A stretch of 64,000 nucleotides of DNA from Paracrocinitomix sp040880585 (GCA_040880585.1 JBBDID010000009.1:102686-166685); one strand, 5' to 3'. Positions 8,895-18,800 are shown, numbered from the stretch's first letter. Numbers and translations are program-made. Notes: generated by a model from the letters alone, not told the origin.

Positions 8895-10052
8895 ATGGAA
8901 ATGAAAAATTTAAAAGACCTAAAAAATACAGAATACGGAATGGAAAAGATCTTTGATGAGGCTGAAGATTTTTTGCCTTTACTGGGAACCGATTATGTAG
9001 AATTATATGTTGGTAATGCAAAGCAATCTGCCCATTTTTACAAGACTGCTTTCGGATTTCAGTCTGAAGCTTACGCAGGCTTAGAAACAGGGATGAAAGA
9101 CCGGGTTTCATACGTGCTCAGACAAGACAAAATTCGCCTGGTGCTGACCACTCCTTTGAGTCCGGACGGCCCCATTAATGAACACATCAACAAACACGGA
9201 GATGGCGTTAAAGTTGTTGCCTTATGGGTTCCGGATGCCAAAAAAGCATGGGAAGAAACCACCGCAAGAGGTGCAAAATCATTTATGGAGCCAAAAAGAG
9301 AAGAAGATGAAAACGGTTATGTGGTTCGATCAGGCATTCATACCTATGGGGAAACCGTTCATATATTCGTAGAAAGAAATAACTACAAAGGTATTTTTCT
9401 TCCGGGCTATAAAAAATGGGAGTCTCACTATAACCCCGCCTCTGTAGGATTGAAATTTATCGATCACATGGTTGGAAATGTGGATTGGGGACAGATGAAT
9501 AAATGGGTTGAATTTTACGGTAAAGTAATGGGCTTTGCCCAAATCATCTCATTTGATGACAAAGATATCTCCACCGATTATACGGCACTGATGTCAAAAG
9601 TGATGAGTAATGGTAATGGGCGCATCAAATTTCCGATCAATGAGCCGGCAAAAGGAAAGAAAAAATCGCAAATTGAAGAATATATCGATTTTTACAAAGG
9701 AGAAGGCGTTCAGCACATTGCCGTCGCTACTGACAATATCGTACAAACGGTTGGTGCCATGCGTGATCGGGGAGTTGAGTTTCTTTATGTCCCGGATACA
9801 TATTATGAAGATATCCTAGAACGAGTCGGTGAAATAGATGAGGATCTTGAATTATTGAAAGAACACGGGATTTTAATTGACCGGGATGATGAAGGATATC
9901 TGCTGCAATTATTTACCAAACCTGTGGTGGACAGACCTACTATGTTCTTTGAAATCATACAACGAAAAGGGGCGCAATCTTTTGGAAAAGGAAATTTCAA
10001 AGCCCTTTTTGAAGCCATTGAAAGAGAACAGGGAAGTAGAGGAACCTTGTAA
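8895..10052 (+). CDS. hpd: 4-hydroxyphenylpyruvate dioxygenase
   Basis: A 385-aa VOC-superfamily Fe(II) enzyme converting 4-hydroxyphenylpyruvate to homogentisate. Two VOC repeats are visible: LLGTDYVELYVGNAKQSAHFY and a C-terminal half with the three iron ligands in FIDHMVGNV (His), GVQHIAVATDN (His) and MFFEIIQRKG (Glu). The C-terminal helix (GNFKALFEAIEREQ and RGTL) is complete. It lies directly after hmgA and supplies its substrate. The last 160 bp of the gene plus its terminator are duplicated at 10631-10849, around a MITE-like element; this copy is the intact gene. Confidence 0.97.
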   Translation: MEMKNLKDLKNTEYGMEKIFDEAEDFLPLLGTDYVELYVGNAKQSAHFYKTAFGFQSEAYAGLETGMKDRVSYVLRQDKIRLVLTTPLSPDGPINEHINKHGDGVKVVALWVPDAKKAWEETTARGAKSFMEPKREEDENGYVVRSGIHTYGETVHIFVERNNYKGIFLPGYKKWESHYNPASVGLKFIDHMVGNVDWGQMNKWVEFYGKVMGFAQIISFDDKDISTDYTALMSKVMSNGNGRIKFPINEPAKGKKKSQIEEYIDFYKGEGVQHIAVATDNIVQTVGAMRDRGVEFLYVPDTYYEDILERVGEIDEDLELLKEHGILIDRDDEGYLLQLFTKPVVDRPTMFFEIIQRKGAQSFGKGNFKALFEAIEREQGSRGTL

Positions 10053-10111
10053 GCTTCACTTTATCTTTAATAAAAAAGCGGGTGGACTCATTGAGAATCC
10101 ACCCGCTTTTT
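9893..10111 (+). repeat. 219-bp direct repeat, copy 1 (hpd 3' end and terminator)
   Basis: Identical by reading to 10631-10849 with a constant offset of 738 bp. It covers the last 53 codons of hpd, the 3' leader and the terminator hairpin with five T residues. Confidence 0.95.
10078..10111 (+). terminator. Rho-independent terminator of hpd
   Basis: Hairpin GCGGGTGGA / TCCACCCGC (9 bp stem, 10078-10106) followed by TTTTT (10107-10111). The MITE-like element begins at the very next base. Confidence 0.9.
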
Positions 10112-10630
10112 CCTGACTTCCGTATTTTAACACCCTGTAATAACGGATCAGGCTATTTTTAAGGGGAATAAAGGTTGGTTTATGCGTTGTAGTTTCCGTG
10201 TAGCAACTGATTTTATAACTTGATTCTTTTTTTTTACTTACTTTTTTCGCTTGCACTTCGACTCCGCTCAGTGCACAACACAAAAAAGTAACAAAAAAAC
10301 TCAAGCGCTAGCGTTCGTTTTCTAATTTGATCATCCTCAAAATCTAAATCATGTAATTATCCTCCCTACCGGTCGGACGAACATGATTCTTAACGATTTT
10401 TGCGGTGTCAAATTACGAAAGCCTCACTAATGCGCAACTTACTTTCTTACTTATTAATCAAAATCACTTGTTCAGCGTTTTTTTGAATACTGTAAGACCG
10501 TCGATTTTACTCCCCGTAAAAACTAAGATAACAACACATTTTAACACCCTAAACACAATATTAAAACTAGTTTAATCGAAGATTTACAGGAAGTTATGAA
10601 AATGAAGAAAAAAATAGTGCGGAAGTCAGG
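10112..10630. mobile_element. 519-bp MITE-like element, copy A
   Basis: The ends are an 11-bp perfect inverted repeat: CCTGACTTCCG at 10112-10122 and CGGAAGTCAGG at 10620-10630. The left end continues with ACACCCTG, as in copy B at 50036. Inside is a hairpin TTACTTTTTT (10238-10247) / AAAAAAGTAA (10272-10281) whose loop holds TTCGACTCCGCTCA. Next comes a block CTCAGTGCACAA and following, about 43 bp, shared with copy B. ATTTTAACACCCT occurs near both ends. No gene of its own is evident, so any movement would need functions supplied elsewhere. It is flanked by 219-bp direct repeats of the hpd 3' end. Confidence 0.65.
10238..10281. repeat. Hairpin inside element A
   Basis: TTACTTTTTT pairs with AAAAAAGTAA (10 bp), with additional TTG/CAA pairing inside. 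The loop contains CGACTCCGCTC, a motif type that recurs in other repeats of this window. Confidence 0.7.
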
Positions 10631-10790
10631 AGGATATCTGCTGCAATTATTTACCAAACCTGTGGTGGACAGACCTACTATGTTCTTTGAAATCATACAA
10701 CGAAAAGGGGCGCAATCTTTTGGAAAAGGAAATTTCAAAGCCCTTTTTGAAGCCATTGAAAGAGAACAGGGAAGTAGAGGAACCTTGTAA
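10631..10790 (+). pseudogene. Duplicated 3' fragment of hpd
   Basis: The last 53 codons of hpd (GYLLQLFTKPVVDRP to RGTL and stop) are repeated here without the rest of the gene, and translation is identical to the intact copy. An ATG inside the element (10596) is in frame and would give a 64-aa chimera starting MKMKKKIVRKSG. That chimera keeps the Glu iron-ligand motif but lacks both His ligands, so it cannot be an active dioxygenase. It is best seen as a by-product of the duplication. Confidence 0.9.
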
Positions 10791-10849
10791 GCTTCACTTT
10801 ATCTTTAATAAAAAAGCGGGTGGACTCATTGAGAATCCACCCGCTTTTT
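10631..10849 (+). repeat. 219-bp direct repeat, copy 2
   Basis: Second copy of 9893-10111. After the T-run this copy continues into the yceI 3' flank (ATTTATCAACTG), whereas copy 1 continues into the element. Confidence 0.95.
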
Positions 10850-10850
10850 T
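10808..10850. terminator. Bidirectional terminator between hpd fragment and yceI
   Basis: The same hairpin as at 10078 (here 10816-10844), with an A-run before it and six T after it. It can serve both the plus-strand copy and the convergent yceI. Confidence 0.85.
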
Positions 10851-10866
10851 ATTTATCAACTGTTAA

Positions 10867-11484
10867 TTACTTGGCTACAATTGTTGCAGTAAATCCGATA
10901 AGTGGATCATGCCACTCTTTTTCCGGTGCTTCACTTCTTTCTTGTTGGAAGAAAGGTAAGTCTACCATATTCACTTTAAAATCATCCGCTTCAACAGATC
11001 CTTCTTTCACAGTTACCGGTGCTTCAACAGGAAGCTCTACGCCTGCAACATTAACTGTTCCGTAAATAACTCCGTCTTCATGACGATCAAAGTTAAAAGA
11101 TGCAGATGCATATTGATTTACATCAAAGAAATCAGGAGACATTAAGTGTCCCTGTAGTTTATCACCCCCCATTTCATCTGTAACAGTAATGGTATTCATA
11201 TTTACCGTTAAAGAAGCTGCTGTTACTTTTTCTCCTTCTGCCGTATATGAACCATCCAATAGCTTTACATAACCGTAATGGCCTTTTTCACCATCCGATA
11301 CATTATACCAGTTAATTACTGATGCTGCAGTATCCACTTCATAAGTAGTCGCTTCGACTACATCTTCAATTGCTGTTGAGTCAGTAACATCTGTGTCTTC
11401 TGTTGTCTCTTCTGATCCTCCACAAGATACTGTCCCCAAAAGTAAAGTAACAATGCTTGCCCCTAAAAATAATTTCCTTTTCAT
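10867..11484 (-). CDS. YceI-family lipoprotein
   Basis: 205 aa. The N-terminus is a lipoprotein signal (MKRKLFLGASIVTLLLGTVSCGG) with lipobox Cys near residue 21, followed by an acidic Thr-rich linker. The rest is a YceI domain: YEVDTAASVINWYNV, LTVNMNTITVTDE, KLQGHLMSPDFFDVNQYASASF, GFTATIVAK. YceI domains are lipocalin-like beta-barrels that bind long isoprenoid or amphiphilic lipids; the actual ligand is unknown here. It is divergent from ftsX and convergent with the hpd duplicate. Confidence 0.92.
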   Translation of the reverse strand: MKRKLFLGASIVTLLLGTVSCGGSEETTEDTDVTDSTAIEDVVEATTYEVDTAASVINWYNVSDGEKGHYGYVKLLDGSYTAEGEKVTAASLTVNMNTITVTDEMGGDKLQGHLMSPDFFDVNQYASASFNFDRHEDGVIYGTVNVAGVELPVEAPVTVKEGSVEADDFKVNMVDLPFFQQERSEAPEKEWHDPLIGFTATIVAK

Positions 11485-11516
11485 TTTAATTTTGTTTTTT
11501 TATTTAAAATTTAGTA

Positions 11517-11524
11517 CAAATGTA
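11517..11524 (-). promoter_or_regulatory. Candidate -7 box of yceI
   Basis: Minus strand TACATTTG, an exact TAnnTTTG match, 33 bp before the yceI ATG. No convincing -33 element at standard spacing. Confidence 0.45.
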
Positions 11525-11597
11525 AAAAATCCCTAAAATCTGCATATATGTTTAAACAAATATTTTTCTGCAGCATTTTTATTTCTACTTTTAGCCC

Positions 11598-12479
11598 GTG
11601 TCAAGAAACAAACAAAATCGAAGAGGGGTTCAGACGGCCTATATCGCTACAATTGTAGGTATTGTGTTGGTTTTATTTTTTGTAGGGCTGGTTTCCTGGT
11701 TTGGTTTGGGCATCAATCATTTAAAAAATTCAAAAATTGAAAGTTACGAGATTGACTTGTTTTTTGATGAATCGGTAAATGATTTGGAACTCGGCTTAAT
11801 TGAAAAAGAAATTGCCAATAAGGAGTATACTTCTGGTGCATATTACAGATCTGCGGATGAAGCCTGGAAGCTCTACACAGAAGAAATTGACCCGGATGCC
11901 GACCTCAGTATTATAGATGGCGAAAACCCTTTGAAGCAACACGTTATTATGACGTTAAAAAAAGAGTATTTCACCTTGGATAAAGTCCGGGAAATCGAAA
12001 AAGAACTTCTATCTGAGTATGATGGTCAATTAACAGAGGTCAGTTACCGGGAAGAAGTTTTTGAGGATTTCAGCACCAATCTGGAAAAAGGAATTTATTT
12101 TGTCCTCTTAATTGCGCTTATGTTGCTGTTCGTTGCTATTGCTATGATTAACAACACCATTCGCCTGGCTCTATTTTCAAAACGATTTTTGATTAAAACC
12201 ATGCAGTTGGTAGGAGCTACTCCGCGTTTTATCAGAAGGCCTTTTTTATGGAGTGCCGTAGGACAGGGAGTTTTGTCGGGGCTTATTGCAGGCTGCATGG
12301 TACTGGGATTGATTATCGTACTGGAGCGCTCATATCCGGTTTTTTTAGAAATGACAGATATGCTACTTTTTTATATGGTGCTGGCGGGAATTGTGCTTTT
12401 TGGCGTACTGATTACCGTTGTTTCTACATATTTGGCATTACGAAAATATTTACGATTAAGCCTGGATAGCTTATATTAA
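11598..12479 (+). CDS. ftsX: Cell division protein FtsX
   Basis: 293-aa permease-like subunit of the FtsEX complex, which sits in the inner membrane and activates septal murein hydrolases. One N-terminal TM (about residues 16-38), a periplasmic domain (about 40-160), then three more TMs with the FtsX core INNTIRLALFSKRFLIKTMQLVGAT. The start is GTG at 11598; the preceding in-frame codon triplets include a stop (TAG 11592), so no longer start exists. It is first in a collinear block with DUF3098, uppP and truB, an order familiar from Flavobacteriia. FtsE is not nearby. Confidence 0.93.
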   Translation: MSRNKQNRRGVQTAYIATIVGIVLVLFFVGLVSWFGLGINHLKNSKIESYEIDLFFDESVNDLELGLIEKEIANKEYTSGAYYRSADEAWKLYTEEIDPDADLSIIDGENPLKQHVIMTLKKEYFTLDKVREIEKELLSEYDGQLTEVSYREEVFEDFSTNLEKGIYFVLLIALMLLFVAIAMINNTIRLALFSKRFLIKTMQLVGATPRFIRRPFLWSAVGQGVLSGLIAGCMVLGLIIVLERSYPVFLEMTDMLLFYMVLAGIVLFGVLITVVSTYLALRKYLRLSLDSLY

Positions 12480-12492
12480 TTAACTTTGAACT

Positions 12493-12726
12493 ATGAATTC
12501 AGATAAAAATTTCGTTTTCGGTAAACAAAACAAACTCATTATAATCACAGGAGTGGTGCTCACTTTCATTGGTTTTTTACTGATGATGGGCGGCGGGTCT
12601 GAAGACCCAAACGTGTTTAATGAAAAAGAACTTTTCAGTTTTAGAAGAATTACACTCGCTCCCATTTTAGTGATGCTCGGATACGGAGTAGTGATTTACG
12701 GAATCATGAAAAAAAGAAAAGTCTAA
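12493..12726 (+). CDS. DUF3098 membrane protein
   Basis: 77 aa with two TM helices (LIIITGVVLTFIGFLLMMGG and ILVMLGYGVVIYGIMKK) joined by a short loop containing GGGSEDPNVFNE. The F-G-K-Q-N start and GGGSxDPxxFN loop are typical of DUF3098, a Bacteroidota-restricted family of unknown function nearly always found between ftsX and uppP. It sits 13 bp after ftsX and 9 bp before uppP, so co-transcription is likely and a link to envelope synthesis or division is a reasonable guess. Confidence 0.9.
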   Translation: MNSDKNFVFGKQNKLIIITGVVLTFIGFLLMMGGGSEDPNVFNEKELFSFRRITLAPILVMLGYGVVIYGIMKKRKV

Positions 12727-12735
12727 TTCCTTTCC

Positions 12736-13533
12736 ATGTCAATTGTAGAGGCAATTATTCTGGGTATTGTTCAGGGACTCACTGAGTTTTTACCGGTTAG
12801 TAGTAGTGGTCACATTGTACTGGCTAATTCTGTTTTGCAAACCGATTTGGATCCCTCTCAAAATCTTTTAATGACTGTGGTGCTTCACTTTGCTACTGCT
12901 TTAAGTACGCTTGTTGTATTCAGAAAAGAAATTATCGAGATTTTTAAGGGCATTTTTCAATTTAAGTGGAATGATTCGGCAAAATTTTCTGTCAAAATTA
13001 TTCTTTCTATGATTCCGGCAGCTTTGGTGGGGGTGTTTTTTAAAGATCAGATTGAATCTTTTTTTAGTGGAAATGTTCTACTGGTAGGATTCATGTTATT
13101 GGTAACCGGTGTTTTACTTTTTCTGGCAGATAAGGCAAAGAATACACTGAAACAAATCAGCTTTTCAAATTCCCTGATTATTGGGGTGTCTCAAGCTATC
13201 GCTATTTTGCCGGGTATCTCCCGATCCGGGGCAACCATTGCCTCTTCTGTTCTTTTAGGCGTAGATCGCGATAAATCAGCTCGCTTTTCTTTTTTAATGG
13301 TGGTGCCCCTCATTTTTGGCGCCATGGCCAAAGATCTGATGGATGATGAATTTTCAGTTTCTTCGGCAGATGCGATTCCGCTTATCATTGGATTTATTTG
13401 CGCATTTTTAACGGGTCTTTTCGCCTGTTCATGGATGATCCGATTGGTGAGAAAGGCACAACTCAAGTATTTTTCATTTTACTGTTTTCTGGTCGGTACC
13501 ATTGCCCTTTGTTTCTCATTGATCAATGGGTGA
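12736..13533 (+). CDS. uppP: Undecaprenyl-diphosphate phosphatase
   Basis: 265-aa integral membrane BacA/UppP enzyme that dephosphorylates undecaprenyl pyrophosphate to recycle the lipid carrier for peptidoglycan and other envelope glycans. Motif 1 (QGLTEFLPVSSSGHIVL) and motif 2 (LPGISRSGATIASS) are intact, with 7-8 hydrophobic helices. The 3' end overlaps truB by 8 bp, suggesting translational coupling. Confidence 0.96.
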   Translation: MSIVEAIILGIVQGLTEFLPVSSSGHIVLANSVLQTDLDPSQNLLMTVVLHFATALSTLVVFRKEIIEIFKGIFQFKWNDSAKFSVKIILSMIPAALVGVFFKDQIESFFSGNVLLVGFMLLVTGVLLFLADKAKNTLKQISFSNSLIIGVSQAIAILPGISRSGATIASSVLLGVDRDKSARFSFLMVVPLIFGAMAKDLMDDEFSVSSADAIPLIIGFICAFLTGLFACSWMIRLVRKAQLKYFSFYCFLVGTIALCFSLING

Positions 13534-14254
13534 TTCCAAAAAACAATACGACTTCAAGGGTGGGGAAGTTTTACTCGTAAACAAGCCCTTACACTGGACG
13601 TCTTTTGATGTGGTGAATAAATTACGCTACCACATCAAACAGCGTTTGGATATTAAAAAGATAAAAGTAGGTCATGCGGGTACTTTAGACCCTTTGGCAG
13701 ATGGTTTGCTCATCATTTGCACCGGAAAAAAAACAAAATCTATTGAATCCTTCATGGGGCTTGAAAAAACCTATTCAGGCACTATCAAGCTCGGTGCTAC
13801 TACCCCTTCTTATGACCTGGAAACAGAGATAGATGCTGAATACCCAACGGATCACATTACCGAAACAACTATTCAAAAGGCAGCCAAAGAAATGATCGGC
13901 GAGCAAGACCAGCATCCACCTATATTTTCTGCAAAAAAAGTGCAGGGGAAAAAAGCTTATGATTTGGCGAGAGAGGGAAAAGATGTGCAATTATCCCCCA
14001 AATTGATTGAAATATCAGATTTTCAAATCACTGCCATCCGTGGTTTAGAAGTTGATTTTTTAATTCGTTGCTCAAAGGGGACATACATCCGTTCCATTGC
14101 TCATGATTTGGGGAAAAATCTTGACACAGGTGGACATTTAATCGCACTGAGAAGAGAAAAAATTGGGGATTACACCCTTGAAAATGCATTAGAAGTGGAA
14201 GAGTGGATGAACATTATACAATCGGCAGACCTATATATTTCTCCAACGAATTAA
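13526..14254 (+). CDS. truB: tRNA pseudouridine(55) synthase
   Basis: 242 aa; converts U55 of the tRNA T-loop to pseudouridine. Catalytic Asp in GHAGTLDPLADGLL; other family blocks are VNKPLHWTSFDVV, KTYSGTIKLGATTPSYD, PPIFSAKKVQGKKAYDLARE and RCSKGTYIRSIAHDLG. It overlaps uppP by 8 bp. It lacks a C-terminal PUA extension, as usual for this phylum. Confidence 0.96.
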   Translation: MGDSKKQYDFKGGEVLLVNKPLHWTSFDVVNKLRYHIKQRLDIKKIKVGHAGTLDPLADGLLIICTGKKTKSIESFMGLEKTYSGTIKLGATTPSYDLETEIDAEYPTDHITETTIQKAAKEMIGEQDQHPPIFSAKKVQGKKAYDLAREGKDVQLSPKLIEISDFQITAIRGLEVDFLIRCSKGTYIRSIAHDLGKNLDTGGHLIALRREKIGDYTLENALEVEEWMNIIQSADLYISPTN

Positions 14255-14287
14255 GTTGTTCAAAGCACATTAAGTCAATAGGAGGGT

Positions 14288-14295
14288 TATCTTTG
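14288..14295 (+). promoter_or_regulatory. -7 box abutting the polyprenyl synthase start
   Basis: TATCTTTG, an exact TAnnTTTG, ends only 5 bp before ATG 14301. If used, transcription would begin at or next to the start codon, giving a leaderless or near-leaderless mRNA. Confidence 0.45.
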
Positions 14296-14300
14296 TACAA

Positions 14301-15278
14301 ATGGTTACTGTCAAAGACATAAAAGCCAACGTTAAAGAAGAGATGCAAATCTTTGAAGAAAAGTTCAAAGATTCCATGAAATCTGACGTAGCACTTCTTG
14401 ATAAAATCACACATTACATTATCAAGCGAAAGGGGAAACAAATGCGTCCCATGTTTGTTTTTCTAACCGCCAAAACACTGCACGGAAAAGTAGAGGATTC
14501 TACCTATACGGCCGCTTCATTGATTGAACTTTTGCACACCGCTACCCTTGTTCATGATGATGTAGTAGATGACGCCAACGAAAGACGTGGTTTTTTCTCG
14601 GTCAATGCCCTTTGGAAAAATAAAATTGCCGTTTTAGTAGGAGATTATCTGCTTTCAAGAGGATTGATGATGTCTGTGGATAACCAAGAATTTCAACTAT
14701 TACAAATTGTGTCTGAAGCTGTGCGTGAAATGAGTGAAGGTGAATTGCTACAAATAGAAAAAGCACGTAAACTGGACATTACCGAAGAAATTTATTTTGA
14801 GATCATTCAACAAAAGACAGCATCTCTGATTGCTTCTTGTTGTGCTGCAGGAGCAGCTTCGGTTTCAAAAGATCCGGAAGTTGTTGAGAAAATGAAAAAA
14901 TTTGGACAACTGGTAGGATTAGCTTTTCAGATCAAAGATGATATTTTTGATTATGGAGATGGGGAAAAAATCGGGAAACCTACCGGAAATGACATACGGG
15001 AACGAAAAATGACGCTTCCCCTCATTTATACACTCAACAACAGTTCTAAATCAGACCGTAAAAGATTGATCAATATCATTAAAAATCACAATGAACAACC
15101 CAAATACATCCGTGAAGCGATCAAAAAAGTTGTTGAATCGGGAGGTGTAAAATATGCTTATAACCGCATGATGGTGTTAAAAGATGAAGCGCTGGAACTC
15201 ATTGCAGATATCCCGGATAATGAAGCAAAAAAAGCATTAATAGGATTAGTAGAATATACCGTAAATAGAGAAAAATGA
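14301..15278 (+). CDS. ispB: Long-chain polyprenyl diphosphate synthase
   Basis: 325-aa trans-prenyltransferase. First Asp-rich motif DDVVDDANERRG and second DDIFDYGDG are intact; GKQMRPMFVFLTAK is the substrate-binding block. The residue five before the first motif is small (Ala in HTATLVHDD), which in this family allows long products (C35-C40), so it probably makes the menaquinone side chain. This contrasts with the second prenyl synthase at 30201. The start MVTVKDIKAN agrees with the usual N-terminal length. Confidence 0.9.
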   Translation: MVTVKDIKANVKEEMQIFEEKFKDSMKSDVALLDKITHYIIKRKGKQMRPMFVFLTAKTLHGKVEDSTYTAASLIELLHTATLVHDDVVDDANERRGFFSVNALWKNKIAVLVGDYLLSRGLMMSVDNQEFQLLQIVSEAVREMSEGELLQIEKARKLDITEEIYFEIIQQKTASLIASCCAAGAASVSKDPEVVEKMKKFGQLVGLAFQIKDDIFDYGDGEKIGKPTGNDIRERKMTLPLIYTLNNSSKSDRKRLINIIKNHNEQPKYIREAIKKVVESGGVKYAYNRMMVLKDEALELIADIPDNEAKKALIGLVEYTVNREK

Positions 15279-15712
15279 TGAAGATTAAACTGTATTTTTT
15301 GATGATTTGTATCACTTTACTGGGCGCCTGTTCAAATAATAGTAAAACACCTACCACACCCAATATTTCGGAAGATAGTTTGAATTATACAACAGATGCC
15401 CCTAAAACAATCGATAATACTCCCGTAGAAAATCCTGCAGAGCACATTGAATACCACCCCAATGGCCAGGTAAAAATTAAGGGGAGGATGAATAAAGCAG
15501 GTGAGCGCCACGGTCTTTGGGTTTCTTATTACGACAATGGCACCAAATGGAGTGAGTCGTATTACGTTGATGGCGAACGGGATGGACATTCCCTGACTTT
15601 TTATCCCAATGGCAGAGTTCGCTACATTGGTGAATATAAAAATGACATCAAAGTTGGAAATTGGAAATTCTATGATGAAGAAGGCAATCTCACCAAAGAA
15701 GAAAACTTCTAA
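15275..15712 (+). CDS. MORN/YwqK-like lipoprotein
   Basis: 145 aa. Lipoprotein signal MMKIKLYFLMICITLLGACS with lipobox Cys near residue 19, a Thr/Asn-rich linker, then three YwqK/MORN-like motifs: EYHPNGQVKIKGRMNKAGERHGLW, YYDNGTKWSESYYVDGERDG, FYPNGRVRYIGEYKNDIKVGNWKFYDEEG. The start overlaps the stop of the prenyl synthase (ATGATGA), so it is translationally coupled. Function unknown; the same family as the gene at 5443-6360. Confidence 0.85.
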   Translation: MMKIKLYFLMICITLLGACSNNSKTPTTPNISEDSLNYTTDAPKTIDNTPVENPAEHIEYHPNGQVKIKGRMNKAGERHGLWVSYYDNGTKWSESYYVDGERDGHSLTFYPNGRVRYIGEYKNDIKVGNWKFYDEEGNLTKEENF

Positions 15713-15894
15713 TATTCAGCAACTCTACCCCCTTTTTTTTCGTCTACTCGATACCGAACAATAACTCAAAACTACCGTATATACATTTTAGTGTATTAAA
15801 TGGTTGACCATTAGTAAATTTAGGGTATCTTGTAAGGTATGATTTTTGTGGATGGTAAAGAAGCACACCTTCCACCAACCAGTTGGATAAAAAA

Positions 15895-18800
15895 ATGCAG
15901 AAAATAATTGTTTTCATCATTGCGATTTTGGCGCTTGAGCTTTCCGTTTTTGCTCAGGATGAAATTTGGATGCATCCCAATAGAGGTCAATGGCATGAAA
16001 ACATTGAGTATAAGGTCAAAATCCCCGGTGGTGAAATGTATCTTGAAAAAAATGGTTTCACTTATGATTTGAATAATCTCGGTGATCTTTACGATAAAGC
16101 ACATCACCACGACGGCCATGAAGACGGGAAGAAAGTTGAAGAAGAAAACATCAAAGGTCATGTTGTCAAAACTACTTTTGTCAATGCAAACCCTTTTCCA
16201 ATTTTTGAAGAACTGGGAACTGCCGATTTTTACGAAAACTACCTGATTGGTTCCGATTCAACAAAATGGAAAAGCCAGATTTATCCTTGTTCAGAAGTAG
16301 ATTATTTGGAATTATATGACGGAATTGACCTACAATTTTATGAATCCGGCGCAAATCTTAAATATGATATTCTTATTGACCCCGGAACAGATCCCTCCCT
16401 TTTTCGGGTAAGTTATGCCGGGCAGGATAAAATCGAACTGAATGAAGCAGGTGAATTGGTCATTCATACATCTATGGGTACCATTACAGAAGGCACACCG
16501 ATTGCGTATCAAAACATCAATAAAATCAAAAGAAAAATAGCTTGCACTTACGTTCTCAAAGGAAATGAAATGCATTTTGAATTTCCTGAAGGCTATGATC
16601 CTGCTTATGAATTAATCATAGATCCCGATCTGTCATTCTCTACTTTTACCGGTGCAGCATCTGACAATTGGGGCATGACTGCATGTCCGGATAAAAATAA
16701 AAATCTAATTGCCGGAGGTATTGTTTTTGGTTCTAGTTACCCAACAACTTCTGGCGCCTATGACACATCATTTAATACTGGTGAGGTTGATGTAGTGCTT
16801 ACAAAATTCAATTCAGATGGCTCAAATTTGATTTTCTCTACCTTTTTGGGAGGAAGTGCCAGCGAAACCCCTCACAGCTTAATTGTGAATAACAATAACG
16901 AACTCTATGTGTTGGGTGCTACAGCTTCACTTGACTTTCCAACATCTGCCAATCCTTATCAAGCTTCGCATGTCGGTGGTTCTTCTACTGTGGTAAATGG
17001 CATTTCATTCGTTAACGGCACTGATATTTTTATTAGTAAACTATCTGCCACGGGAACCACACTTTTAGCAAGTACCTATTACGGCGGAACATCAACAGAT
17101 GGTATATCAGACGCTTCAGGAACTATTGCATTTAATTACGGGGATCAATTAAGGGGAGAGGTCATGATTGACGAGCAATCCAATGTATACATCAGCTCCA
17201 CCACTCAATCTTCAAATATTCCTATACAAGGTGGTTCGCAAGCAGCACTTTCCGGCACCCAGGACGCAATTGTTGCAAAGTTTAATCCTAATTTATCCAA
17301 CTTGCTGTGGAGTTCTTATTTGGGAGGCTCAGGTTTAGAATCGGGAAATTCCGTACAGTTAAGTTCTACCGGGGATATTGTTGTTGCGGGGGGAACTACC
17401 AGTTCCAACTTTCCCAACACAAGCGGACACCTGAACCCTACTTTTAGAGGGGGGACAACAGATGGTTTTGTGGTAAAATACCCTGCGCCTACTTACAATA
17501 ACCCTATTGCTACTTATGTGGGAACTAGTGATTACGACCAGGCATATTTTGTTCAGTTGGATCTGGACGATTACATCTATGTCTATGGTCAAACCCGGGG
17601 GGATTATACCATTACCTCAGGCACATACAATAACCCAAGTAGCGGACAGTTTATTCATAAATTGTCTAATAATCTGAACACCACTGAATGGTCATCTACC
17701 TTTGGGGCGGGATCCGGAAACGAAGAATTATCTCCAACCGCTTTTTTAGTTTCAGACTGTTATGAAATTTACATTGCCGGATGGGGTGGGGTTACCAATT
17801 CATCTAACTCAAGTGCAATAAATAGTTCAAGTTTAGGTATGCCTGTCACCTCTGATGCATATCAATCCTCCACAAACGGTAGCAATTTTTATCTGGCGCT
17901 TTTTTCCAAAGACATGGCTACCTTAAAATATGGGACCTTCATGGGCAGTCAAACCGGCTCTAACGATCATGTGGATGGAGGAACTTCGCGTTTCGATAAG
18001 GGGGGTGGTGTCTATCACGCCGTATGTGCGGCTTGCGGAGGAAACACGAATGGGTTCCCCACTACTCCGGGAGTATATTCTCAAACCAATAATTCTGGCA
18101 ACTGTAATATGGCTGCCTTTTTGTTTGAGCTTTCCAATATTGAAGCTACATTAAGCGCAGCATCTCCAACCGTTTGTATTCCGGATCCCGTTGATTTTAT
18201 CAATGATTCACAAAATGGCGACACTTATTTCTGGGATTTTGGAGATGGGAATACATCTACCGCTTTTGAACCCAGCCACAATTACCAAAATCCGGGCGAT
18301 TATACAGTGATGCTGGTCGTTTCAGATGCTACCGGCTGCTTTTTACCAGACACAGCTTATATAGATGTTTCCATTCAGTTGTTTCAGGGACAAGCCGGTA
18401 CCATGAGTGATACCATTTGTCCGGGGACTTCGGTAGAATTATTTGCAACAGGTGGAGACTCCTACTCCTGGGGGCCGGCACACCTACTGGATGATCCCAG
18501 CAACTCAAATCCCATTGCTACCATTTGGGAAGAAACCACTTTCATAGTTGATGTTCAAAGTATTTGTGGTAGTAGTCAGGTTGAAGTAACTGTCTTTGTT
18601 TTTGGTGCTAACGCCAATGCCAGTCCAGACACGGCAATTTGTGCAGGTGACAGTACTCAACTTTCTGTCGGTGGGGGAGTGAGCTATAACTGGACACCTC
18701 CTGAATCACTCAGTGATGCAAATATTGGAAATCCTTATGCTTCACCGGCTCTGACTACTGATTATATTGTTGAAATTATTACTCCTGAAGGTTGTATTAT

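Noticed and set aside
10596..10790. Possible new 64-aa gene starting inside element A
   Set aside because: Only the first 11-12 codons are new; the rest is the copied hpd tail. Treated as a pseudogene fragment, not a functional gene.
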